From: Rhizoctonia solani
Lineage: Eukaryota > Basidiomycota > Agaricomycetes > Cantharellales > Ceratobasidiaceae
NCBI RefSeq assembly: GCF_016906535.1
Contig: NC_057372.1
Coordinates: 725,501-789,500, forward strand
DNA: 64,000 nucleotides
Reading direction: 5' to 3'
Both the position numbers and the translations under genes were made by a program. Shown in pieces: positions 1 through 12,192 of the stretch (positions are counted from its first letter, which is position 1; each line of letters begins with the position of its first letter). Under the pieces are notes generated by a model. The model worked only from the letters and a program-made list of their open reading frames with translations, was not told the origin of the DNA and did no database searches.

Positions 1-1277
1 GATACCGCTGGTAGGTCGGATCAGGTCTGTCTGGTTGACGAGATAATCAACGCCTAAATATAGAATAAATAACCGGACGTATTCCCCATTATAAGCGACC
101 AATAGGCGTACCATTGATTTCAACGGAAAACTCAACCGAAGGGGTCTCTGTACCGTTACACCGAACTCCAAAGGTTTCGTTATTCGGGGGATAGATGTTG
201 ATAAATTGGTTTGGTCCTATAAGAGTGTCATTCATTATGTACATCTCGAGGTCCTGTACGTAAATGTTTCTGCTGACTGACTGGATTTTAGTGCTCCATT
301 CTGTCTGGTAGTATTAGAACGAGTGGACAACTTACGAGTATCGATGCTTGCATTCAATGGAGAGGGGAGAGGGAAGGCATTTCCATTGTACCCTTTCAGT
401 GCGTCTATTTGTATTTTAGGGGAATCGTCTATGAGTGGTACCCAGTTGATTTCTCCCTCATAATCATTAGGGTCGAGCGCTCCAATAGTCAACTGAGGGT
501 TTTCACCGCCCATACGAAGCCCCCAAACAGGGTTGAGAAGTTGGCCTTGCTCATTTAGGCGGTACAAAACACTCTGCTTGCGCCGGGTCTCGTTTGACTG
601 GGGCACGAATAAGCCAAGATGACCTGAAATCGAGCAACTCTGAGCATACATCCACTTTTTTCTCAGTCGACTCACCTCCTGCAAATCTGAGCTGAAATTT
701 CGGGGACATCCGGTCAATGAAAGCTTCAAGAAGATTCAAATGGTATTTCTTCAGGGCTGAAACGTGATCTATACGCACCCATGGGGGATTGAACATCTTG
801 TAAAAGACCGCCCAGTGTGATTGTTTCGCTGCCACGAGTTCCCCCGAACATGCCATCCCCAAAGAGCCCCAGGCTAGGCTAAATTTTGGCAAAGACGTGA
901 CGACAAGCTCTGGCGCAAATTAGTAAGATCGCTCACATCTTGTACGATCGATGACGACACAGACGTGTCGTACATCCCCTCAGTTGGGCAGTAGATACAA
1001 TCTGGCGTAAGGGCGAACTGAGTCGAGGAGCCAGTGTCAATAGCAAAAGATGTGTTTTGAGGCGGAGTACCCAGAGCAACATCTGCCCCAGGTATATGTG
1101 ATAACATATCTCGTATCCGTGGAGGGCCATGAACTGGGATCCTTGCCCAAGCTAGAAAAAATATATGCTATGTTAGTTTGCGATTGCTTAGTGAGTTGGA
1201 GACTTGCTCTTGGTAGCATCCACACCACATCCCAACAAGAGAGTTAGTAGAGCAGTTTGCCATTGAGAGGAGACCAT
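1..1277 (-). CDS. Pepsin-like (family A1) aspartic peptidase homologue, 3' end beyond the window
   Basis: A secreted protein with the A1 peptidase fold. The predicted N-terminus at 1277 (MVSSQWQTALLTLLLGC) is a signal peptide. After an intron the chain resumes with HGPPRIRDMLSHIPGADVAL, then GTPPQNTSFAIDTGSST, whose DTGSS is the first catalytic aspartate motif. Further exons carry NPQLTIGALDPNDYEGEINW, typical of the second A1 lobe, and IDALKGYNGNAFPLP. The position where a second DTG/DSG motif is expected reads NASIDTR, so the second catalytic aspartate loop looks degenerate. Near the left edge an intron (acceptor about position 46) leads to an exon encoding VDYLVNQTDLIRP, so the gene continues outside the window. 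Splice sites are assigned by eye. It may be an inactive or divergent peptidase homologue. Confidence 0.75.
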
Positions 1278-1625
1278 GGCTCTGTGCGACTGCGTCGGGG
1301 CGTGTTGCCAAGTCTTTTTTAAGAATCTTCAAGTTGGGTCAGAAAATTTGCTGAAGTCAACATGAACACAGAGGATGCTAGAAGCCCTGGATACTGTTGT
1401 CGTGCTTGGCAGGAGCGTTCATATACAATAAATCATTCGAAGCACCGGCTCCGAATGCCACTCGGCGAAAGCGCCACTCTCGAAGGGCTGTCGTTCAATT
1501 AGAGAACTGGGACCCCGGAGAGTCGCGTTGGGATTAGTAGCCTTATGCTGAGTTTTTTTACGTGTTATTATCAGTATACGAGTGAGAGACCAAAAGTTGT
1601 AGAGCGCATTATTTACAAAGATACA

Positions 1626-4050
1626 TCAATCTATATGTAATGAATGCCCCGGTCCGCCATTGTTGACTAAACGGATTGTCCTATTTTCGAGTGTCTTTAT
1701 GACAACATCCTCCGGTAATGTCCCTTGTGTGCGATCCGCATATTTGACGTCCTCGCATACACGACCAAGATTGGAATTCGCCAATGCTGCAGATACGGAA
1801 ACTAATGTAAACTGCTCCGTGTCTGACCTAGGTAGCAAACGTTGATGAAAACCGCGGCCAAGGTGAACAGAATCGTTGACACAACAACATGAGGTAGTGA
1901 ACTGGTAAACACCAATTCATCTCTTGCATTCGCCCAGGAACGAAGCTCGATGACATTCGGCCAGAAAGGTAGGAGCGCATAGCTGCTTGTTGGGCTACGC
2001 TGTATCCATATGTGAGTTCCTCAATAGGGCGAGGTTTTAATACGGGTGTCAAAGTCACGTTTTCGACAGGTCCGAAGAACATTTGAAGCTGGGCTGCCTG
2101 CCCGAGACCAGTGAACTGCGTATCAGGGCCCTAGGTGGAGTTCAGCCAGCGCTTCTGTGAATAATCCGGGTGTGGTGCGTACCGAATCACTGCTAAACTT
2201 TTTAAGAGCCTAAAATACTGGAAATGAGTTTTAATTCACTAGGGCCAAGAGTTACTCACTTGACCAACTAAAAGGCGAGTTTGAGCGAGGTGAAGGTTGC
2301 CTTGGCGCGTCAAACCCGTATTCTCCATCACAGTCATCTTTCCGGTCCCGTCCAGTCGTACCTCTCTAGTCTCAACAGAGAGTCTGGGATCGCACATAAG
2401 AATGCTGAGTTCCGTCGTTGTTGGTGAAGTCGAGTTACCGATCTGGACAACGTCATGATACTCCTGGGTGGGTATTCCAGACATGTCAATTGTGCTACGA
2501 TAATCATTCGGCCCGGTGGATCGCATGATTTGCACCTGGCCATGAGCCAGCCCATCACGCCAGTAGTTGGTGGGTCGTTACTTGAAATATTGGATAAAGG
2601 TGAAATCCCTTCACTCAATACGTTCAATGACGCCCTACTCGATGTGCCGGTGAATACTAAGCGGTCGATTAGCCCGTATCGTTGTAATGAGGTGACTCTG
2701 TTACTTACCTAGACGTTTCTGAGTAATGACGTTTTTATTTCGGCAGAAACTCCGAAATCAGGCAGCGAAATGTTTACTTGAGAATTGAAGTCGGAAGAAT
2801 TCAAGGGCGCTACAACCGGAGGGTTTGGAACGGTCCAGGTACAGACAGGATCCATAACAATCACATCAGTGATATAGCGAGCTCGGTCATTTGGGTGAAG
2901 GTCGAGTGGTACAGGGACGCCATATTTGAGAGACGTAGCCTGGAAGGACATACTCACACCTGCATATATTTAGTCTTATGCATTTTAGCTACGACTGAAG
3001 CTTACTGACCCAGCACCGATTGAACCCATCCCATTGAAGCTGCCTCAGTAGCTCTTGCGTTGAATTTGGGATTGTTGTTTACCTCGGTGAGATACACCCT
3101 ATATCACCGTTAATACCAGGGACGCGGCGTACGAGAAACAGCGCAATTTCGCTTACTTGACGACACTGTCACTGGCCACCGCTCCAACCCGAAAGGCAGT
3201 TAGTTCCGTGTCAACAGGTATGATACCAACGGACACTTTTGAGCTGTGGATTAGTTGGTTCTCACTTTGCGCTGCACAGGACTCACGAGCCGCGGGGGCC
3301 AAGGAAGATACTAAAGTTGCTAAAAGCCCGGTCAGGATTGCGCCAGTGTAGTACTCTAAATCCCTGAGGATAAGCATACTTGATGGATGTGACTACAGGA
3401 AACTCACTTGAAACATGGTTCTGCATGATAGACATCATCCCTCTACTATATGAGTGTGAAGGAGTTGAAACATTATTAATGGCTTTCAGTGGAACTCCAG
3501 ATCGAGAAACGCGAAGTGCTCTAAAGAATTCTTCGCCCTAACATTCGGGCGTTTGAATAGAGTCGTGGGTGTGACTGCGCGGAGCAGTCAACTCACTTTT
3601 AAGTCGTCAAGAAGTGACTTAAGAGGCAACAATGCGAGCCCGATAACTACAATGTTGATTGTTGTAACGCCCGCCTTAATTGTAGCTTGATTGAAAGGAA
3701 TCAGTAAAGGAGAACGGCAAATTATTGTGCGAGATACTTACACAAATGGCTTCCGGGTTCTTCAACCATCCAAATGCGTATGGGGATTACTCTTGTAGCG
3801 GCTGCGTAACAAAGAGCTAGGTATGCCAAAGCGACTGCAGGCATAAATCCGGTCAGCCACATCTTTCGGATGATCCCATGTATCCGTCCACGCGGCGTGT
3901 TTTGTCTGACTGATGTTCGCGAGCAAGATGTATTGCAGAGGACTTGTGCTCTGAAGTGTATGTATGGGCAGAGTGGGAGTGGTCAGAATAATGAGCATGT
4001 TGTAGACCAACGTCTCTCAGCTCGATATCTTCCTTCGAGTCGTGATGCAT
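1626..4050 (-). CDS. Multi-exon transmembrane protein of unknown function
   Basis: I do not recognise a named family. The N-terminus at 4050 (MHHDSKEDIELRDVGLQ) is His- and Ser-rich and cytosolic in character. It is followed by a hydrophobic helix (LTGFMPAVALAYLALCYAAA), then after an intron another helix around AGVTTINIVVIGLALLPL, and later ILTGLLATLVSSLAP. The following exons (about 2957-2709, 2627-2240, 2100-1900 and 1838-1626) look extracellular, with many Asn-X-Ser/Thr sites and no known catalytic motif. The layout of N-terminal helices then a long lumenal domain suggests a surface membrane protein. The frame between the first exon and the first helix only joins if one G is added in the run at 3875-3877 (plus-strand CCC). 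Exon boundaries were not all resolved. Confidence 0.45.
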
Positions 4051-4333
4051 CGAATGGATGGTATGCAGACCAATGTTACTATTCGGTTGGGGTGTGGACG
4101 TCGTGTTTGGTACGGGTGGTAAGACATCTCCTCCAAGGTGAAAAGGGAGTGCAGACAGGGTAAAAGGCAAATTTACACCCAGGGGCGGATCGAGCTTACA
4201 TTTTTGTTGCCCCCCGATTTGCTCTCGGTGCTCGAGTGACTCGAACTTTTCAGTCGCGCAGGAACCACATGCTTCGCCGGCCTTTCTTGGCCGCCCCCCG
4301 AACACCCCCAACATACACCCTTTTTATATTTTG

Positions 4334-5335
4334 ATGCCCCCTCATTTGGAAATTCGGGAACTTGTTCGTCCCCGAAGTAGTGACCACATCAATAGCTGCA
4401 ATTTACTTATGAGCGCTCTCATTAGCTCCAATATCATCCCTGAAACGACAATAGTACCTCTGTCAGCCGGACACACTCTCGAGGTTGATATCTACACTGC
4501 ACTGGCAGATACAATTAACCTTGGTGCACAGAAGATTGCTGTTCTCTGTCATCCATGGTCCTGGCTAGGAGGATGCAAGGATGACCCGTGAGTTGTCTCC
4601 CTGCGTGATTGTAACTCTGATATTCACTAAATTTTGCGATAAGAGTGCTTGAGAGCATCGCTGTAACTCTTAATGTCAAACTCAACATGCATGTGCTCGT
4701 TCCCAACGCCCGTTCAGTGGGCAACTCAACAGGAAGGGCCTCCTTCTCTGGTAAATCCGAGGCGGCAGATCTCGAAGAATTGACCCAATGGTATATAAAC
4801 AAAGTTAGTAATACCACTTACGTGGTAATTGTGGTATGTTTTTAGTTCAAGTTAGTAGGCAAAGGACCCACCACAGCTTGAGTCTCGCAGGGTTACTCAC
4901 ATGGATCACTTCTCGCGTCGTGTCATCCTATTCTTCCTGACCCGATACAAACATCACATTCTTCTATCATATCCTCTATCCCCTCTTCCTCTGCTTACGT
5001 TTTTCAACGCTTCAACGTACAGGGAACACTTGTCTCGACTTGTTAGCAATCCACAAGCGCGTGTGCTTATCCTTTTCGGCGATAAAGACCAATTCACTGG
5101 TATCAGCAATTATCAGTCCTGGGCCAACAACCTCGAGCAAGCACAAGGTTCATCGACATCGGAAGCCATTGGTAGTGGCGCTATTGAGGTCAAAATGGTT
5201 ACGGGTGCTGATCACTTTTGGCGTGGACGCTTTAATCGACAGATGACTGAGGCAATAATAACTTGGTTGGAGAAATATGATCCCGTTCACAGATCTTCCG
5301 GGAGATTGGCGACTACACTAGCAAACGATGAGTAA
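4334..5335 (+). CDS. Alpha/beta hydrolase
   Basis: A serine hydrolase of the alpha/beta fold; the substrate cannot be told. Exon 1 (from 4334, ATG just after a T-rich stretch) carries an HPWSWLGG loop. An intron (donor about 4589, acceptor about 4644) leads to a segment with VLVPNARSVGNSTGR. A second intron (donor about 4833, acceptor 4890) joins VVIV to GYSHGSLLAS, which is the nucleophile elbow G-Y-S-H-G. The C-terminal half contains LFGDKDQFTG (acid Asp) and TGADHFW (catalytic His), so the full triad is visible. The frame changes near 4949-4951: GYSHGSLLASCHPILPDPIQ is in one frame and HHILLSYPLSP in another. Two A residues missing from an A run would reconcile them. The upstream ATG at 4334 is a choice; ATG 4409 (MSALISSN) is also possible. 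Confidence 0.75.
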
Positions 5336-7682
5336 TTCCATGGCATTAATTTTACCACACTCGTGCTTGTTGTAATATATCACGTTCGGCCCAAGTAGTA
5401 ACCTGCTTCAACCAAAAGAACTCGATGGTGGTGATTTCTTTGATCGACAAATAAATACACTGGCCAGGATCTCCCTCACGGGCATTTTCCGTTAAAGTTA
5501 GACATAAACATCGGTCCCAAGATCGTTGGCATTGCTCTGTAAAGCTTTGTTCCAAAGCACCGCTAACCTTTTCTGTTCCAAACGGCTTTCTCCGGGGCAA
5601 CTTGAGTTATCCCGCCCTGCGTTTGCTCCTTGTAGTTTCGGCTCAAACCTGACATTCGCGTGCAGTAAGCCTAACTGACAGTACCAACTAAACTAGTAAC
5701 ATTATATTGATCTGATTCCCGATATGTCAACAGAAAGATCGTGGTAAACGAAAATAGATGTGGATGCCATAATCACAAGGCCTTGACTCTTCGTATTCTA
5801 GTTCGCGCGCGCATCATTGATAGAAAGTCGCCCGACAATCTTATTTCTATACAATACACAGCCTTTGACCAATTGAAATGATCCAGCCGAGGCAGAACGA
5901 ATGCTAAAACACCTTGTTTCTCTCCATTCAGAGGGTGGGCGCAATGATTTACCGTGGGTGATCTTCTTACCAGGTTCTAGGTCTTCGATCATAAAATCAG
6001 ACCCAGTTTAACGCACAGATGTTCCCGGAGGATCTGCGGGGCGTTGGGTACTGAGAGGGAGTGGATCCTTTCATCACGTATGGTGAATGACTGCCAGTAC
6101 ATCACTCTAGCAACAGTTCAAGTTTGCAAGTAGCTATAGGAAAATCAACCCTCACAAAACGTTGGATCAAGGCAATGTCTCACCTCCTGATTGGGTCCTG
6201 CAATTTGCTAATCAGGCAAAGCCTCTAACGCTCCCACATTTACTGGCTACATACAAGATTAGACTCGATCGGTGTACTAAGTAGTGGTTCTATGACCTCT
6301 TACACGGGTAAAACACTTGTCATTGAACCCAGGCCTCCTAGCCGCCGATGATTGTACACCTCATATGTGCCGTTAATTGGTTAGAAATTACGGGGCCAGT
6401 GCAACACCAAGTAGTGCATACAGGGTAGAACTTTCACCAATATAATATAATGCAGTGCAAGGACTCGCTTGCTATGCTATGCATGGATTAGTTGAGGTGC
6501 TCCAAGTGTGACTGGCCCAATTCTGGAGATTTTCAGCGCCACAATGAAGGCCCGAGATTTGGGCGCGTATGTCATGTCTGGTACAAAGTGGAGAACAAAC
6601 TACCACTTGACTCCCGTAATGGCCATCATGATATATGAAATTATATGTTCTCTTTCCTGGGGTTGATCTTACTTTGAAGCATCAATCAGTTTGATTTAAT
6701 AGAATCGCTTTCCTTTGGAAAGGAGCTACATCATGGATAGAAACAGTTTATTCACAGTCCCAACTGCGTCGAAGATAGTATACTTAGTAGATCTGCAAAT
6801 GGACAAGCCAGGCAAGTTGGGTCTATGCAGATCATGTCCACAAGGTTAGATCGGCGAGGGATAAGTATGTGGAATCGATGCCCCCCGCTTCGTAGGAGCA
6901 GCCCGGCCAATGCCGCACGCTTGCCGAGCCCGAGCCGCCCCGATCACTCCCCCGCGAGGGCTTTGGGATATCGATCAGGTATGGCTTGCAAAGTCCACAA
7001 TTAAGTAACATACATGAATCAAAAACGTGGCTGATCCAGAACACCACGATGACTTATGCACGAGCACTGTGTGTTTTTATAGGTTATCAACATTGGGACC
7101 AGGTGGGAGGTACCACGAATAGCATATTATGAGTAGAATGTACATCTTGATCCTGAGGTGAAACAGCCTCCTCTGAGTGAATGCCCCTCATGGGCGCGCC
7201 AGCGAGCCGTGCGCCTCACGAACATACACTCTGAGTCCAAACAGAAATTCCAGCACACAAGACCAAGGCGCAGCGAGATTCGAAAATCTCGCCTGGGTTT
7301 GATCTCGAAGACGGGAACGCGGGCCCGCAAACGGGAAGCTCAAACGAACCCGAACTTTTATGTCCCTGTAGAATAAGTTAGATTAATACCTCAAATAAAT
7401 TTTCTGTACTATGCTCAACGTACTCGTTTATTGTTCGAGAAGAAAAATTTAGAGGCGCTTAGGCTTATATAGCCTTCGAATGGCTGGTCACGGGACTGGT
7501 AGGGGGTTCCCGTGACGTGAGGGCATGTGAAAGTTCCGGGTCTGAGTGATTAACCGCTATACCCGCCTCATTCTCCGGCTATTTCACTAAACTTGCTCGT
7601 AGTGTGCTGCTTTGGAACCTACCGTCTCAATACCTGGTCTTTCCTCTTATTTTGAATTCGTACAGTAATTTCTCATACTAAA
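5336..7682. other. Gene-poor interval
   Basis: No convincing gene is visible. A short minus-strand reading frame at 5798-5992 (MIEDLEPGKKITHGKSLRPP at its start) has a coding-like look but no partner exon was found, so it may be a gene relic. Several short frames around 7127-7376 overlap each other and carry no recognisable motif. AT-rich stretches near 7020-7150 and 7380-7450 look intergenic. Confidence 0.5.
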
Positions 7683-8818
7683 ATGGCATCCAAACCTGTG
7701 ACCTTAGCGCGTTTGGGTGATACTGTTCTTGGATCTGTTGGGACATGCATTCCTCCAAATAAGCGGATCGATCATCTGGTTCGATACTTGTCTACTTGGT
7801 CAGGTAGTGAGTGAGTATATTATACTACTACATCTATCGGTTCTTTTTCTGACTATAACTCACTATCGTTTCCAGCAAGTTTTTCATGGTCAGTTCAGCG
7901 GCTCGTGAATTCCTCGGCTACTCTAAACTGGGACCACTCTAGATTATACAATATGCGTGCAAGCTGGTAGCACCATACTTCTTACTCCGCGCGAAACTTC
8001 AATATAACTCTGGGCGTGCAAAAACTGCTGAAAGCTTTGCAGCAATTGCTTTAAATAAGCTTGGTTCAAATATTTCCAGTGCCAGAACATTATGGAACTT
8101 CTGGGGTGCGCGTCTTTCGCTTTATGATCGGTATCGAATACCTTACATTACACTTCTGTCATGTTCCAGGCCTACTACCGATAATTCAATGGCTGAGTTC
8201 CCTCGAACGTTCTCAGCCCCAAACCAGGAAGCTTCTGAATATCGAACGTCTACAGGCTCTTGCTATGCTCGCCTACTATCCTCTTGAGCACGCATACTAC
8301 CTTGGTAGCCAATCGATCATTCGCATCTCGCCAAGCACCTCAAACAAACTCGTGCTTTGGTCGTGCCGTGTCTGGGCGGTGTATATTGTCCTGCAGTTCG
8401 AACACTTGCGAGAAGATATGAGGCTTCTGGCAATCGATGAACGTGCCGCGCGCGCTGCTCGGAAGAGCGGTGAAGTTACTGCGGAGGCGTCCACTAGCCG
8501 AGTATTGACCAAGCGCAAGGCCGCACTATGGAATCAAGTTTTAGTGAACCTTGGGAATTTCCCGCTGGCACTACATTGGTAAGTGAATTCTTATCCAATA
8601 GATAACTTTTGTCAGATTAGAGACTAACTTCTGTTCTGCAGGTCATTGGAGAAAGGTCTGTTTGGGAATGAGGTGCGTCGGTTCAACACCCGGTTAATAA
8701 ATATATGAACTAATCCGATATATTTCATTTTTTTCAATAGGTTTGGGTTAATTTCTTTGGCCTCGTTGCGGCACTTGCCTCCTTTAAAGGAGGTTGGGCT
8801 GCGACATCATCACCTTGA
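7683..8818 (+). CDS. PEX11: Peroxisomal membrane protein PEX11
   Basis: PEX11 proteins elongate and divide peroxisomes from the peroxisomal membrane. Six exons give 273 codons in one clean frame: 7683-7810, 7876-7888, 7943-8105, 8170-8578, 8642-8672 and 8741-8818. The N-terminus holds RIDHLVRYLSTWSGSD. The second exon is only 13 nt and supplies KFFM, which joins the third exon as IIQYACKLVAPYFLLRAKLQ. The core FWGLLPIIQWLSSLE is created by the 8106-8169 intron, followed by IERLQALAMLAYYPLEH. The C-terminus LHWSLEKGLFGNEVWVNFFG and a final hydrophobic turn (LVAALASFKGGW) are typical of the family. Its length is normal for fungal PEX11. I see no reason to suspect damage here. It is an isolated gene in a gene-poor region. 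Confidence 0.93.
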
Positions 8819-11800
8819 TCACCGCCGACTTCATACTCCTTGGGTGGTAATCCATCATCTCTGTATTTACCCTGCTGGATTCTACTGGAATATCATGAAT
8901 TCTCACACAGGTGCCCCGTCCATCTGTGTCTCCCACACTCGTGGTTCAATCTTGGTCTTCCCTGAGTGTCTATGCTGTGCCTCTGGTATTACTTTCCCCT
9001 ATCTTCCTTCACCTCCTGGTTTCGGTGATTCTCGTTCGATCTACAGAACATTTGCTGGTTCTAGTTTATTGAGCCCATTGATCTGGTATGCGTGGATGCA
9101 CATGTCGCAACTGCTCCAGCAACCGTGCTAAAACCGGGTTAGTTTGATATACTCTACTACATAGCAAAGCTGGTTAAACTGAAGCAGAACATGCTTCGAC
9201 TTCGCGTCTGTTCTATAATAAGGAGTTAAGATATCAATTCGAGGAATTATACTTTCACTTTAGCATATACGTATTACAGCAAACTGAATTCTTGCACCGC
9301 TATAGCGTCAACGTGATAAACACGCATTTGTGTCTTCAGACGCGCGCCAAGTCCGAGTTATCGATTTCCATTTTAGGAAGTATGCAGTATCAAGATATTC
9401 AGATAAAGTGAAAGATTGTCACGTATTATCTTCACAGTCGGATAAAGCCGATCCCAACACATTGTGATACAAATATACGCCGCAATCACTGTATAATAGT
9501 TCCAGGAGCGAACATCGATGGGCGATTGTAATGTACTCGTTCATCCTTCAAAGTTACGCCCCACCCCCTTTCAACATAGAATTCGCAAATGACCCCTTGT
9601 ATTGAGTCAATAACGTTTTTGAAGCCCTGGCTGGAGGTTGCGCGCGTCTAACCGCGTAGAGAGCGCATTTGCACAACACGCTCGGCGTTGCTTGTTATTC
9701 AACTATGTGTGCTGATGTTCAATGCTATAACGACACAATGTGCTAGGGAGTGATCGGCGTCAAGGCGATGTGATGAAACAGCAACCTAGGCACAGTCCAC
9801 CAAGTAAACAATGTACAGCAGAAAAAGAGCCTAAATTCAACGCTGATCAAATCGATCAAACTGCCTCAGTTGTTGGCGTTTTATTCGGTTCGAGGGGACT
9901 GTGACCAGGTTTGGAAACTGTCGGTTGGTATTTGGCTCATCGGTAAGCGCCGAAGTTGATTGTGTATGCCGAAAGACCGCGGCGGTTAAAGGTTTTCTTT
10001 GTCGAGCACAAGGTCTTGCTCTCGGCCCGGGTAATACGGCTTGGCCGACAGGTGGGCCGACCGAGCCATTTCAGCCTACCTTTCTAGAAAACCCGGGAAC
10101 AAGTTACCGAGCTATCTAAATGGCTCATGGTTGTATATCTTCACGTGCATAGAGTCACTTCTGTGTCACCACATGATGAACTATTATAAAACAAACACGG
10201 TTCCAACAAAGAATTGTCAAATTGTCGCTGTGAAGGCTGATGGCGCTATGACTGGCCACGGTTATGCTGTCCCCACTGTCGAGGATCGAACGAGAGGCTC
10301 CCATTGTCAGGTCGGTTACAAAGGCTGAGCACTAAAGAGCCAAGCCAGTGTCCAAGTGTTTATCGCAGTCAAGGCAGTGGCAAACGTGCCCGATAGCTGA
10401 CACCCCGCCATTCGTCATAACCAACTAAACCCAGACGTAAGACTAGACTAGTTCGGTAATACAATTGTTTCCACCAGGGGGAGGAAGGATAGTTGATTGG
10501 TTGCCCCCCGGACTGTTCGGGCTGGAAGCGGGAAATCCAGGGGGGGCCGAGTGAAACGAATCAGGGATTGTCGGATTTCCTGGCCGTAGGCTAGCTTGGC
10601 CGCCGCTGGACCAGCAGGACACGATGTCTCGGGTGTGGTGTGCGTGGTGAGGCGGTACTGTTAGATTGCTCTCGCTGTAAATGCGTGTGCAGACATTCTC
10701 AGTTAGTGCCCCAGCCTGAGAAAAAGAAGATAATCCAATTTTTTGGAATTAATACAACGTGTATGGAGCTTGTCCATTGGCATGCGCAATTCTGAGAACG
10801 AATGTCGGGAACGATCCAATTTGGCTTATGGGGTATTTCAGCCGATTGAAATTGGCAGTGCCCCCTCTCTCGTCGGCTTTTGTTTTGGTGCGGTGGCTGG
10901 CCGCAGCTACGCAGTCAAACTATTCGTCTACGCACAGGTATGTGCCTGCTGAGGCGGCCTGCTGCCGCGAACACGCACGCCCAAAGTCCGCTAATAATGT
11001 ATCAGCGGTCGGTCACGTGCGACCGATTTTGGCCTGGACCAGCGAACACTCTGGACAGCAGACCGGCTCCCGAGCATACCTAAGCGAAGCTCCACACGAC
11101 CGAAGGAGTTCTGTATTCTGCGTAGAAAATCGTGAAGAGCATACGATCGCGGTGTGTGGATACTTATTCTCGCCGGACGAAGTTATCGAAGAATTCCTTT
11201 GAAGCGGTCACAATCGGATTATGCGCTCCTATATTTGTGACCTATTATTCTCAGAACAATCAAGTGTCGGGTGCGGTATTGTTGATCGGTGGTTTTGGAC
11301 CTCTTGTCCGTCTGGTCGATGATAGTCTATTCAATGATGAATGATGATCGACCAGCCTTGGCTTTGATTCTGGAAACTGACGAATCATCGTTGCCAAGAC
11401 GAGAATAGATCCACATGATGCACATATTGCCTTGAAATGTATGTCGATGGACCGGGATTAAAGGGTGGGACGGTGAATTATACACATTCGATTATATGCG
11501 CATAGATTGAGGTAATACGAAGATGGTTGACTGAGAATAATGCGGCAACAACGAGGTGGGGCGCACGCACATGTGCATCAAATTAAAACATTTAGGGTTC
11601 ACCGAACACGCCCTGAACATGCGACGGCAACTCGTCAAGTTCCCAGTTGGATGATTTGGGAACTGAGGTATTATTCCGACAAATATTGCATATAATAATA
11701 CTTATAGTGGACAGCAGCAGTTCGATTGAGATGGTATCATTCTGTCATAGGTGGATAGTCGAGGTCATGGTGAGGCTTTGGGCCCCACAGGGAATGATCT

Positions 11801-12192
11801 AGCCATTGGACACATGGAGTGACAGAAATGACGGTTCCCAAGTCGCTTGGCATACGGAGTGACAGGGATTATAGGAGGATTTTGGGCCTGGAATTGGTAA
11901 GGGAATTGGTCAAGGTTTATGTCCCTTGGCGGGGTCTCTGTTCGAAAGAAAACGTCGATAGAACACTGCCTCTAAAATCGTACCCCCTTATAACCTCAGT
12001 GCCAACCAGAGGGTGACGGCATCTTTTATCCTTCTCTAACCACCAGAGACACAGCTCGAGTTTGGTGGACGCTCCGAAATCCGAGCGAATACTTTTTCAA
12101 GGCAAGTGACGGCATCATTCTCCTAATTGCGTGGGTGTTCACGATATTGTTGTGTAGCTTTACGTTGTGTCTGCGATTTAATAGTCTGCAGC
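8819..12192. other. Gene-poor interval upstream of the Ca2+-ATPase
   Basis: About 3.4 kb with no gene I can support. The longest plus-strand frames (9901-10328 and 10743-11202) overlap in two frames, lack domains and show no matching exons. The stretch 10440-10640 is richer in G and C than its surroundings. The immediate upstream region of the ATPase start (12030-12192) contains pyrimidine-rich patches compatible with a fungal promoter, but no TATA box is obvious. Confidence 0.5.
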
